Of a DNA stretch of 63,349 nt, positions 56,119-63,349 are shown piece after piece. Location of the stretch: the NCBI GenBank assembly GCA_017410145.1, contig JAFQRJ010000016.1, forward strand, positions 1 through 63,349. The letters are read 5' to 3'. The translations under genes and the position numbers were made by a program. Source of the DNA: Tyzzerella sp. GTDB lineage: Bacteria > Bacillota > Clostridia > Lachnospirales > Lachnospiraceae. Every line of letters begins with the position of its first letter. Position 1 is the first letter of the stretch. The notes below the pieces were generated by a model. It was given only the letters and a program-made list of their open reading frames with translations. It did no database searches and was not told the DNA's origin.

Positions 56119-57795
56119 TCACCTCTCAAGATATAGAAAAACTTCTTCTATTTTTGAAAGTTCACTTTTCTTGTTTTTCTCTAACCACTTATTTCTATAT
56201 TTGTCTAACCAAGCCTTTGTATCTGTCACTCTATCGATATCAAGCTTCGCTATCTTCGCATATAGCTCTGCCATAACACAGATTCCTTCAGCACTAATCA
56301 TCATCTCTTGTCTATATTCATCATTCTTCCAGGTCTGACCTGATAGTTCGTTTGAAATCAACAAATATTCTCTTTGTATCATCTGAACAGTTTCCAGTTC
56401 TATTGATAAAGCTTTGACTTCTTCATTAAAACGACAATCAAAATAGTATTGAAGCAGGTTGCACCAATAAACTACATCTTGCATCTTGCTTATTCTCTTT
56501 AAATATTGTATGGCATTTTCTTTTTCATACAATAGGAAGTTTACACCCTCATAAAACTTCTCATCTAATTCACGCTTAACTGTCCATGATTTTTGAGCGC
56601 CTAATACCACGCCGTACATAGAAAGTTCCAAACTACATGGATTTCCCCAATCCCCCCAGTTTGTATTAAGCATACCTATTGCACCATTCTTATATCCATA
56701 CTCTGCCATTTTTGAAATATTTTGTTCTTCAGCAATGACATATTCGCATAATCTATTCCAACTATTTGTGCCTGGGCAAACAATTTGCTTTCTGTCTAAT
56801 TTGGCAAAGCGAAGGATTTTATCTTCTGAAGGATTTTCACAGTATTCCCAATTTAAGAAAAGTACGTCCTCTGGAATCAGTTCTATTGTTTCAGGATGTA
56901 GCAATAAAATATCTGCCCACATCATTATTTTTTTGTTTTTCTGTTGTAGATAATTGATAATTTGTTTTACAAATGAGATATAGTCTTCACTATTCTTCAA
57001 ATCAAATGTTTCATCACAACAAATATTGAACACATCACTTTCAAAGAGTGGATAATATTGTTCCATCAGACTTTTCACAAGTTCAAAACTTTCCTTTTCT
57101 GATGGATCGATGGTATGATGTGCCATTCTTTCCTTCCAGAAATTTGGACTTGCTTCAAAATCTTTCAATATACGAAGATGTCTATATTTATCCTGCTCCA
57201 ATAATTCATATAAATGTCCAAAGGTTGCCAGTGATGGAATAAATTCTATAAAATTCTCGTGTGCATATCTGTCGATTTCTCTTATTTCCTCTGCTGTTAA
57301 ATAACCTGTCTTCTGATTCAATTCTTTGCATTCTTCAAATTCAAAAGTATGTTCCACATATATCTGCAAAGAATTTAACTTATAATATGCCATCTGATCT
57401 ACCAGTTTTTTGATAGTTTCAACAGTAGGAACTTTACCACGTGTTACATCATGGTAAAAACCTCTGTACGGAAAATCCGGCTTATCCTTGATATGCAAAT
57501 AAGGAATTCTTTCGTGTTTCCAGATTTGTCTCAACGTCTGCACTGCATAAAATGCTCCAGCAGGGCCTGATGCTTCAATCCAAATGCCTTCACTGTCAAT
57601 TCGAAGTTCATATTCTTCTCCTTGTTCCTGCAAAATGTTAATATGTATTTTTATTCCCTCTTCATCAAATGGCAACTTTGATAAAGCAGTTATAATTCTG
57701 CTATCGCAGGTAAGGTCTTTATAATTTATTGTAGTTTTATCTAAAAAACCATTTTTAATATCCAACGTTTTGACACTAGGTATAAGATTTAACAT
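56119..57795 (-). CDS. glycoside hydrolase family 20-like (beta-N-acetylhexosaminidase fold)
   Basis: This 558-residue protein has an N-terminal GH20b-like domain (about 1-105, YELRIDSEGIWIEASGPAGAFYAVQTLRQ region). The catalytic barrel has FPYRGFYHDVTRGKVPTVETIK near 107-128 and LNSLQIYVEHTFEF near 138. The catalytic Asp-Glu pair is in VFNICCDETFDL near 260, and KIMMWADILLLHP is near 287. Members remove terminal GlcNAc or GalNAc by substrate assistance. A long helical C-terminus (400-558) is present. The DE motif is intact. It is encoded in the glycan cluster, cytosolic; a modest distance from typical HexA sequences leaves specificity open. Confidence 0.88.
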   Translation of the reverse strand: MLNLIPSVKTLDIKNGFLDKTTINYKDLTCDSRIITALSKLPFDEEGIKIHINILQEQGEEYELRIDSEGIWIEASGPAGAFYAVQTLRQIWKHERIPYLHIKDKPDFPYRGFYHDVTRGKVPTVETIKKLVDQMAYYKLNSLQIYVEHTFEFEECKELNQKTGYLTAEEIREIDRYAHENFIEFIPSLATFGHLYELLEQDKYRHLRILKDFEASPNFWKERMAHHTIDPSEKESFELVKSLMEQYYPLFESDVFNICCDETFDLKNSEDYISFVKQIINYLQQKNKKIMMWADILLLHPETIELIPEDVLFLNWEYCENPSEDKILRFAKLDRKQIVCPGTNSWNRLCEYVIAEEQNISKMAEYGYKNGAIGMLNTNWGDWGNPCSLELSMYGVVLGAQKSWTVKRELDEKFYEGVNFLLYEKENAIQYLKRISKMQDVVYWCNLLQYYFDCRFNEEVKALSIELETVQMIQREYLLISNELSGQTWKNDEYRQEMMISAEGICVMAELYAKIAKLDIDRVTDTKAWLDKYRNKWLEKNKKSELSKIEEVFLYLER

Positions 57796-57921
57796 AAAAA
57801 ATCCTCCATCTCATTCTGTCCCTTTATCCATACAAGCATATACAATATCTATACTGTCGCTACATTCATCCCTTTTTTATAGTGCAAATCCGCAAACACG
57901 AGAAAAATAATTTTCTTAGAA

Positions 57922-60084
57922 TCATTCATGCGTTTTCACTAAATACCACATACGTGAATTGTTGCTACTGTCATCTGACTGAACTGTAATTCCTTCGCGT
58001 AGTTCCTTTCCGGTAAATTTCTTGCCACTTATTTCATCTACATAAAGTGCTGATTCAATAGCCTCTATCACAGAAAGCACAACCTCTTTTCTTTCTTCAG
58101 GTGCATCCTGCAAAAAGCTAAGTAAAATTCTATCTTTGTCCTCATTTGTATAGTAATAAGCACTGTAATTTGTTTCATAAGGGTTTAAAATGCTATAATA
58201 CTCTCCGCGCAAAATCAAATCTTCATATTTTCGGTAAGAAGCAATCTGCGCTTTCACACGTTCTTTCATTGCTTCGCTGGATTTTGGCAAATGAAGTTCA
58301 TAACCAAGGGCCCCACCAAGGGCTACTTCACAGCGATATTTTAGTTCCCTAGCATCTTCACATGCCTTGTGGTCTGAAACATGACAACTCATAGTAGACG
58401 CCGGATATCCCATCATAGACGAATATTGAATTCGGATACGCCTGTGCGGGTCTGTCATATCACTGGTCCAAATCATAGTTCCGTATTTCATCATTCCAAG
58501 GTCATACCTTCCACCACCACCAGAGCAAGTCTCAATCATTGCATTTGGAAATTGCTTATGGAACCACTCAAGAAGCTCATAAACACCTAAAATGTGGCGG
58601 TACGCCGTCTCTCCCTGTCTTTCTTTTGGTAGATAATTCGATCCTACTTGACAAAGATGACGATTCATATCCCACTTGAAGTAATCAATCTCGATACCGG
58701 CAAAGGTTTTTGTAAACATATCTTTTAAGTATGCAATCACCTCTGGATTACTCATATCAAGCACCCACTGGTCTCTGCTAAGCATTTTTTCTCGTCCCGG
58801 GCATTCTATACACCATTCTGGATGTGTACGATACAAGTCCGAATCTGGATTTACCATTTCCGGCTCTACCCAAATACCGAATTTTAAGCCATAACTTTTC
58901 ATTTTATCCACAAAGGATTTTAAGCCATTTTTAAATTTGTTTGGATTTGGATACCAGTCACCAAGTCCTGCTTTGTCATTATTTCTTGCTCCAAACCAGC
59001 CATCATCCATTACAAGCATATCTATGCCAGATTCTGCGGCTGCTTTTGCGAACTTTTCCATAACATCCTCATCAATGTCAAAGAAACAAGCCTCCCATGT
59101 ATTTAACACAACAGGTCTGTTTGTAAATGGTTCTTCCGGCAGAATATGTTCTCTAATAAACGTATGGAAATTACGAGTCATCTTACCAAGTCCTTCTGAC
59201 GAATACGACATGACAGCCTCTGGCGATACGAAACTTTCTCCCGCTTCCAACAACCAATTGAAATTCTCACTTCCAAGTCCAATCTGTACTCTTGTTTTTC
59301 CTAATGCATCCACTTCTACTTCATCCAAAAAATTACCGCTGAATACGAAGTTGAACCCATATGCATCACCTTCTGTCTGTGTGGTTTCCCTATCACACAA
59401 AATAACAAATGGATTAAACTCATGACTGGATGCACCACGTCTGCTATACACGTTATGCTGTCCGACAAACAACGGATTTCTCTGATACTGACGTTCTCTA
59501 TTATTTCTGCCATAAAAACTAATCATGTCATAATTATCTTTTGGCAGGTCTAAAAGAAGGCTCATACATTTTTCAATGGTAACCGCTTCCTCGCCATAAT
59601 TTGTAACTCGAACATAACGTGAAATCACATCTTCTTTCGCAAAAACAGTATAATAAATCTTTACCTCTAACTTCGTATGTTCATCTACCAACGTAATTTC
59701 TAACGTTTCTGTAGTTTCATTACCTTCTGCATATGGAAGCCCCTGAAGATTGATTCTTCCTTCCAGAACTTGATATCCTCTGTATTTTAAAACGGTAACT
59801 GCATTTCCATCGGCATTTTTTACCCTCAAAGAACAGGTTCTTAAATCTCCACTATCAAACCCCACATATTCCTGCATATATGCATCTGGAAGAAAATTGA
59901 ATCTGCTTTTTTCATAGTACGGAGCAAAATCTACTATTTTACTTTTGTGTTCTGGCACTTCGCCTCTCTTATCTCCATAATAGAGATGTACTAAGAACTC
60001 TTCCTCAACCACCTGGAATACATATTTTGTGTTCTGCGTTTCTATTGAAAAAAACGATTTTTCCTTATCATATACAATTGCCAT
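57922..60084 (-). CDS. glycoside hydrolase family 36 alpha-galactosidase
   Basis: This 720-residue enzyme starts at MAIVYDKEKSF, six bases after GGAGG; an earlier in-frame start would sit inside the previous gene. A beta-sandwich domain (1-290) precedes the barrel (310-620). VLNTWEACFFDIDE is near 338, MDDGWFGARNNDKAGLGDWYPNPNKF around 365-390, the nucleophile Asp is in YFKWDMNRHL near 475, and the acid/base Asp is in SCSGGGGRYDLG and MIWTSDMTDP around 517-538. It removes alpha-1,6-galactose from raffinose-type or galactomannan-derived sugars. The 126-base gap to the GH20 gene holds no gene but may carry a promoter. Confidence 0.95.
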   Translation of the reverse strand: MAIVYDKEKSFFSIETQNTKYVFQVVEEEFLVHLYYGDKRGEVPEHKSKIVDFAPYYEKSRFNFLPDAYMQEYVGFDSGDLRTCSLRVKNADGNAVTVLKYRGYQVLEGRINLQGLPYAEGNETTETLEITLVDEHTKLEVKIYYTVFAKEDVISRYVRVTNYGEEAVTIEKCMSLLLDLPKDNYDMISFYGRNNRERQYQRNPLFVGQHNVYSRRGASSHEFNPFVILCDRETTQTEGDAYGFNFVFSGNFLDEVEVDALGKTRVQIGLGSENFNWLLEAGESFVSPEAVMSYSSEGLGKMTRNFHTFIREHILPEEPFTNRPVVLNTWEACFFDIDEDVMEKFAKAAAESGIDMLVMDDGWFGARNNDKAGLGDWYPNPNKFKNGLKSFVDKMKSYGLKFGIWVEPEMVNPDSDLYRTHPEWCIECPGREKMLSRDQWVLDMSNPEVIAYLKDMFTKTFAGIEIDYFKWDMNRHLCQVGSNYLPKERQGETAYRHILGVYELLEWFHKQFPNAMIETCSGGGGRYDLGMMKYGTMIWTSDMTDPHRRIRIQYSSMMGYPASTMSCHVSDHKACEDARELKYRCEVALGGALGYELHLPKSSEAMKERVKAQIASYRKYEDLILRGEYYSILNPYETNYSAYYYTNEDKDRILLSFLQDAPEERKEVVLSVIEAIESALYVDEISGKKFTGKELREGITVQSDDSSNNSRMWYLVKTHE

Positions 60085-60085
60085 A

Positions 60086-62062
60086 CTAGTCCTCCTGTAA
60101 TGCAATCTTTTCTGCCAATATTATCTCATGGGCATTCTTGCGAATCTCGATAAAAAAGATTCCCGAATTCAGAACCCATCCCTTTTTACATGTAGAGTAA
60201 TATGAAAATGCATCTTTTCCAAGTTGCATTTGTACATTGATTTTCTCATGCGCTTTAATAAATACCTTATCAAATGCCTTTAGCTCACGAATAGGTCTGT
60301 AAATTATTGGATTAAGCTCGCTTACATATAGCTGAATCACTTCTTTTCCATCCACATCACTTACATTTTCCACTTGGAAGCTTACATTCACTTTATCATC
60401 ACAAACTTCCACCTTTAAATTGGAATACTGAAACTCCGAGTAACTAAGACCATATCCAAACGGATACAAAACATCTACTCCATAGCTTTCGAAATAACGA
60501 TATCCAACATTCAATTGTTCTTCATATACCATAACCGCTTCATCACGGGTTGTATGTTCTGATGGGATATCATCCAGTGAATAAGCATATGTTTCTGTCA
60601 ATCTTCCAGATGGATTAACCTTACCAGTCAACACATTTGCAACCGCCTGAGATACGTTTTGTCCACCGAATCCAGCAAGTACAATTGCATCTGCTTTATT
60701 TTCAAACTCAGACAAATCCACTGCTGAACCAGCATAAACAACAACCACTAACTTCTTGGCATACTTTCTCAAAAACATAAGTGCATCTAATTCTTCCGGT
60801 GTTAACTTGATATCTCGTCTATCGGTTTCTTCTACTTCAGCACCTGCACCTGTTCCTACTGTCAGAATCGTTACATCGCTCTGTTCACTATTCAAACATG
60901 CTTGTCTAATATTTCCCATACTGACATTGGCACCATAAATCTTTCCTATGCTTTCAGAATAGAACGCATCATAACCCAGATTTCGTAATGCCGCATCCAA
61001 TGGGACAAACGGTCTGTTTGGAATAACCGCACTACTTCCACCACCATGATAGTAAATCTGAGACGGCAAGCCAGTCACATAAATCTTTTCATCTTTAAGT
61101 GGCAAAACTCCATTGTTTTTCAGAAGGACAATACCTTCTTCTTCCACCTCTTGGGATATTTCAATTCTTTCTTCTACAGAATACTGAACCTTTTGCAATT
61201 TCTTCTCAGCAGTGGCTTTTTCTCCAAGCGCTATAATTCTTCTAGAACACTTATCTAAACATTCTAAATCAATGCGTCCTTCTTCCAAATGTTCTCTCAT
61301 TTCCTGTGCATGTTTCTCGTTATGAGGAAATTCCAAATCAAGATCAGAATGGAGTGTGTCAAGTGGGTTCTGTACTGCCTCCCAGTCAGACACAATGACA
61401 CCATCAAATCCAAACTCATTCCTTAATACAGCATTGAGTTTCTTATTGGCACTCATACGAACACCATTTACTAAATTATAAGAAGTCATCACCGTCCAAG
61501 GTTTTGCCTGTACGGCTATCTCAAAAGGTTTCAAATAGATTTCTCGTAATGTTCTTTCATCCACTTCGGAAGACAACCAATATCTAGAATACTCACGATT
61601 GTTGCAACAATAATGTTTCAAGGACGTACCAACATGTCCTTCCTGTACTCCTTCAATAAAGGCCTTCCCAAACACACCTGCCACGTAAGGGTCTTCTGAA
61701 AAATATTCAAAATTTCTTCCGCATAATGGTGTTCTTTTTATATTTACGCCTGGTCCTAAAAGGACATCGACGTTATGTTCTATGCAATCATCAGCAATAG
61801 CTCGTCCCATCTTGTGTGCCAAAGACACATTCCATGTCTGTGACAACATCTGATAACACGGGTAAGCAACTGATGGATAGATACTATCATTTGCCCAACT
61901 GTCTGTTACAGCGAGGCAACGGAGCCCTACCGGACCATCACTTACTTTCACTTTTCCAATTTTTCCATCCAGGTCATCGGTTTCCCACCAGTCCTTTGCC
62001 ATTACCAATTTTAATTTTTCATTATTTGATATGTTGTTTTGTATTGTATGTTTTTCTGTCAT
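60086..62062 (-). CDS. glycoside hydrolase family 3, second copy
   Basis: This 658-residue GH3 enzyme is about as long as the GH3 at 54093 but clearly distinct. It starts MTEKHTIQNNISN (GGAG at usual spacing). KVSDGPVGLRC is near residue 39, LLGPGVNIKRTPLCGRNFEYFSEDP around 103-127 and the nucleophile Asp in DGVIVSDWEAVQNP near 226. Its C-terminus has YPFGYGLSYSEFQYSN near 530 and a fibronectin III-like end. There is no signal peptide. It is the first complete gene of the glycan cluster read on the minus strand and abuts the GH36 start. Two different GH3 enzymes suggest two terminal beta-linkages. Confidence 0.93.
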   Translation of the reverse strand: MTEKHTIQNNISNNEKLKLVMAKDWWETDDLDGKIGKVKVSDGPVGLRCLAVTDSWANDSIYPSVAYPCYQMLSQTWNVSLAHKMGRAIADDCIEHNVDVLLGPGVNIKRTPLCGRNFEYFSEDPYVAGVFGKAFIEGVQEGHVGTSLKHYCCNNREYSRYWLSSEVDERTLREIYLKPFEIAVQAKPWTVMTSYNLVNGVRMSANKKLNAVLRNEFGFDGVIVSDWEAVQNPLDTLHSDLDLEFPHNEKHAQEMREHLEEGRIDLECLDKCSRRIIALGEKATAEKKLQKVQYSVEERIEISQEVEEEGIVLLKNNGVLPLKDEKIYVTGLPSQIYYHGGGSSAVIPNRPFVPLDAALRNLGYDAFYSESIGKIYGANVSMGNIRQACLNSEQSDVTILTVGTGAGAEVEETDRRDIKLTPEELDALMFLRKYAKKLVVVVYAGSAVDLSEFENKADAIVLAGFGGQNVSQAVANVLTGKVNPSGRLTETYAYSLDDIPSEHTTRDEAVMVYEEQLNVGYRYFESYGVDVLYPFGYGLSYSEFQYSNLKVEVCDDKVNVSFQVENVSDVDGKEVIQLYVSELNPIIYRPIRELKAFDKVFIKAHEKINVQMQLGKDAFSYYSTCKKGWVLNSGIFFIEIRKNAHEIILAEKIALQED

Positions 62063-62140
62063 ATCTAATTTCTCCTAGAAAAAAATCTATTTTTACAATA
62101 CTTTCTTTAAGACTTTTGCAATTACAAGCGTAATTATATC

Positions 62141-62168
62141 TAGGCGAGACGGATTAGCGTCTCGCCTA
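62141..62168 (-). terminator. GC-rich hairpin between the repeat protein and GH3 genes
   Basis: A perfect 11-bp stem (62141-62151 with 62158-62168) with a 6-base loop lies 10 bases past the stop of the repeat protein. No T run follows on the minus strand, so it may attenuate or stabilise mRNA ends rather than terminate fully. Confidence 0.6.
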
Positions 62169-62178
62169 AATAGTTAAA

Positions 62179-63349
62179 TTATTTTTGTTTTAATGATTCT
62201 ACTAATGCATTCACTGCTTCTTCTCCACTTGTAAAACCAGTTCCGTAGAAATAACCGGTTGTTACAATTGTCGGCGTTGCTCCAGTTACCTTTGTATCTG
62301 CTCTATATTTTGTAATATGATCTATTCCCGCGTATGAATATGTACTGCCTTCTATTTTGGAAACAGTATCCGCTAATCCGTCTTCCAAATATAAGGTATA
62401 CTCTGTTTCTCCCGTTTGAACGAAGAATACATTTAGTCCATCACCTTCGATTTTCGCAACTTGTTCCGCTGTTAAAGGAACTGTCTGCTTTGTAAATCCA
62501 CTATCTGTATAATCGTTGTAAATATCCAGCTCGAAATAACAACTGTCGTTATTTTTATACAGAATTGTTCGATATACTGGTTTTCCACCCATATCTAACA
62601 GTACTCTGGCATACGCACTCGAATTATTATTTTGCTCCGATATTTCTGGATATTTAAAGTTTGACTGATATATGAAGCCAACTCCCTCATCTGCTTTCAT
62701 AAGCGTTTGTGATTTTGTATCAGTTGTAATTCCACCAGAACTTAATTCTGTATATTGGGCAAATTGGGTAAATGCTTTGTTTGTAGTGTAAACGCCAATA
62801 ACCAAATTATTAATATGCTCTGTAGTTACATCAAACTCATATTTTCCTTCAGTGTTTGCTTCAATCTCAGATTCATTAAGTTTAACTGCCTCTACTCCAT
62901 AACCAGTTTCTAAGGATATTTCAAATGATACCTTGTCACCAACTTGATATGTATCATTTAAGCCTATAATCGTCGACTTGTCTGAAATAGTCTTCTCCAC
63001 GGAAATAGGTGCAAGCAATGTATTAGCTGCTTCTTTTGCATCCATACCTTTTCCGTAGAAATAACCAGTTGTTACAATTGTCGGTGTTGCTCCAGTTACC
63101 TTTGTATCTGCTCTATATTTTGTAATACGATCTATTCCCGCGTATGAATATGTGCTGCCATCTACTTTAGAAACAGTATCCGTTAATCCTTCTTCCAAAT
63201 ATAAGGTATACTCTGTTTCTCCCGTTTGAACGAAGAATACATTTAGTCCATCACCTTCGATTTTCGCAACCTGTTCTGCTGTCAACGAAACTGTTTTTTT
63301 CGTGAAGCCACTATCTGTATAGTCGTTGTAAATATCTAATTCAAAATAA
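62179..63349 (-). CDS. C-terminal part of a large repeat-containing protein (continues past the right edge)
   Basis: The frame is open from the stop at 62179 to the window end, giving at least 389 residues without a real start. Two nearly identical domains of roughly 100 residues (about DIYNDYTDSGFTKQTV to YFYGTGF) are separated by 810 bp, i.e. a 270-residue period. Between them lies a beta-rich region with YQVGDKVSFEISLETGYGVEAVK. The domains look like beta-sandwiches such as carbohydrate-binding or cell-surface modules, but I recognise no named family. There is no LPxTG or membrane anchor at the C-terminus. It probably belongs to a large secreted or cell-bound protein acting on glycans before the cytosolic hydrolases. 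Confidence 0.75.
   Translation of the reverse strand, partial: YFELDIYNDYTDSGFTKKTVSLTAEQVAKIEGDGLNVFFVQTGETEYTLYLEEGLTDTVSKVDGSTYSYAGIDRITKYRADTKVTGATPTIVTTGYFYGKGMDAKEAANTLLAPISVEKTISDKSTIIGLNDTYQVGDKVSFEISLETGYGVEAVKLNESEIEANTEGKYEFDVTTEHINNLVIGVYTTNKAFTQFAQYTELSSGGITTDTKSQTLMKADEGVGFIYQSNFKYPEISEQNNNSSAYARVLLDMGGKPVYRTILYKNNDSCYFELDIYNDYTDSGFTKQTVPLTAEQVAKIEGDGLNVFFVQTGETEYTLYLEDGLADTVSKIEGSTYSYAGIDHITKYRADTKVTGATPTIVTTGYFYGTGFTSGEEAVNALVESLKQK
62241..62539. repeat. direct repeat copy 1 within the repeat protein gene
   Basis: About 299 bp matching 63051-63349 almost base for base, at a period of 810 bp. Most of the differences seen are single bases. The second copy is cut by the window end, so the full repeat length is not visible. 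Confidence 0.85.
63051..63349. repeat. direct repeat copy 2 within the repeat protein gene
   Basis: The partner of 62241-62539. Near identity at DNA level indicates a recent duplication or ongoing gene conversion between domains. Confidence 0.85.

Overview
The window (63,349 bp, AT-rich, almost every gene on the minus strand) looks like chromosome of an anaerobic, spore-forming Firmicute, most likely a Lachnospiraceae gut bacterium. This is inferred from the sporulation-linked genes (SpoIIIE/FtsK, TepA, YlbJ), NfnAB, formate-tetrahydrofolate ligase, a hisZ plus short-form hisG histidine operon, Rex, RecU and the alr-mazF pair. No rRNA, tRNA, insertion sequence, prophage or CRISPR array was seen.

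Layout. 1-2.1 kb: start of a gene leaving the window, a sugar-phosphate isomerase/epimerase-like gene and an AraC-type regulator. 2.1-9.1 kb: rlmH, a PHP phosphoesterase, a ZIP metal transporter, electron-bifurcating NfnAB, then folD and fhs of one-carbon metabolism. 9.1-13.7 kb: ftsK/spoIIIE, a putative PD-(D/E)XK-like nuclease translationally coupled to tepA, and two matching intergenic repeat arrays, one upstream of ftsK and one upstream of tepA. 13.7-20.6 kb: metY, yebC, mazF, alr, rex and, divergently, an ABC-F ATPase. 20.6-34.1 kb: a tightly packed minus-strand run with hisZ-G-D-B and a three-domain HisF-like/HisI/HisE fusion, preceded by recU, pseudouridine synthases, an SDR, a YgiQ-type radical SAM protein, a HAD hydrolase, an rRNA methyltransferase and an M23 peptidase. 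34.1-36.7 kb: ylbJ, a coiled-coil protein, coaD and rsmD. 36.7-37.9 kb: a probable free-standing structured RNA, an XRE regulator, and a ParE/RelE-type toxin whose 54-aa antitoxin gene overlaps it.

38.0-63.3 kb is one carbohydrate-utilisation region. Its first half encodes an IolB-like isomerase, a fused EtfB-EtfA flavoprotein, an FGGY kinase, a PfkB kinase, a class II aldolase, a 4Fe-4S protein, a GlcD-type FAD dehydrogenase, a fucose/arabinose-isomerase-like protein and a DMT-family permease. The second half encodes a beta-lactamase-fold hydrolase, GH2, a metallophosphoesterase, a GH63/GH37-like glucosidase, GH3, GH20, GH36 and a second GH3, all apparently cytosolic. A repeat-containing protein then runs off the right end. 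The natural reading is intracellular trimming of imported glycosides, followed by isomerisation, phosphorylation and aldol cleavage of an unusual sugar, with a flavin/Fe-S/ETF dehydrogenase oxidising one intermediate. The substrate cannot be told from sequence, and no ABC or PTS sugar importer is in the window.

Most worth a second look: (1) the paired six-copy repeat arrays around tepA-nuclease, with exactly conserved spacing; (2) the free-standing three-way-junction RNA upstream of rsmD; (3) the GlcD/Fe-S/fused-ETF sugar cluster; (4) the catalytically dead HisF half-barrel fused to HisIE.
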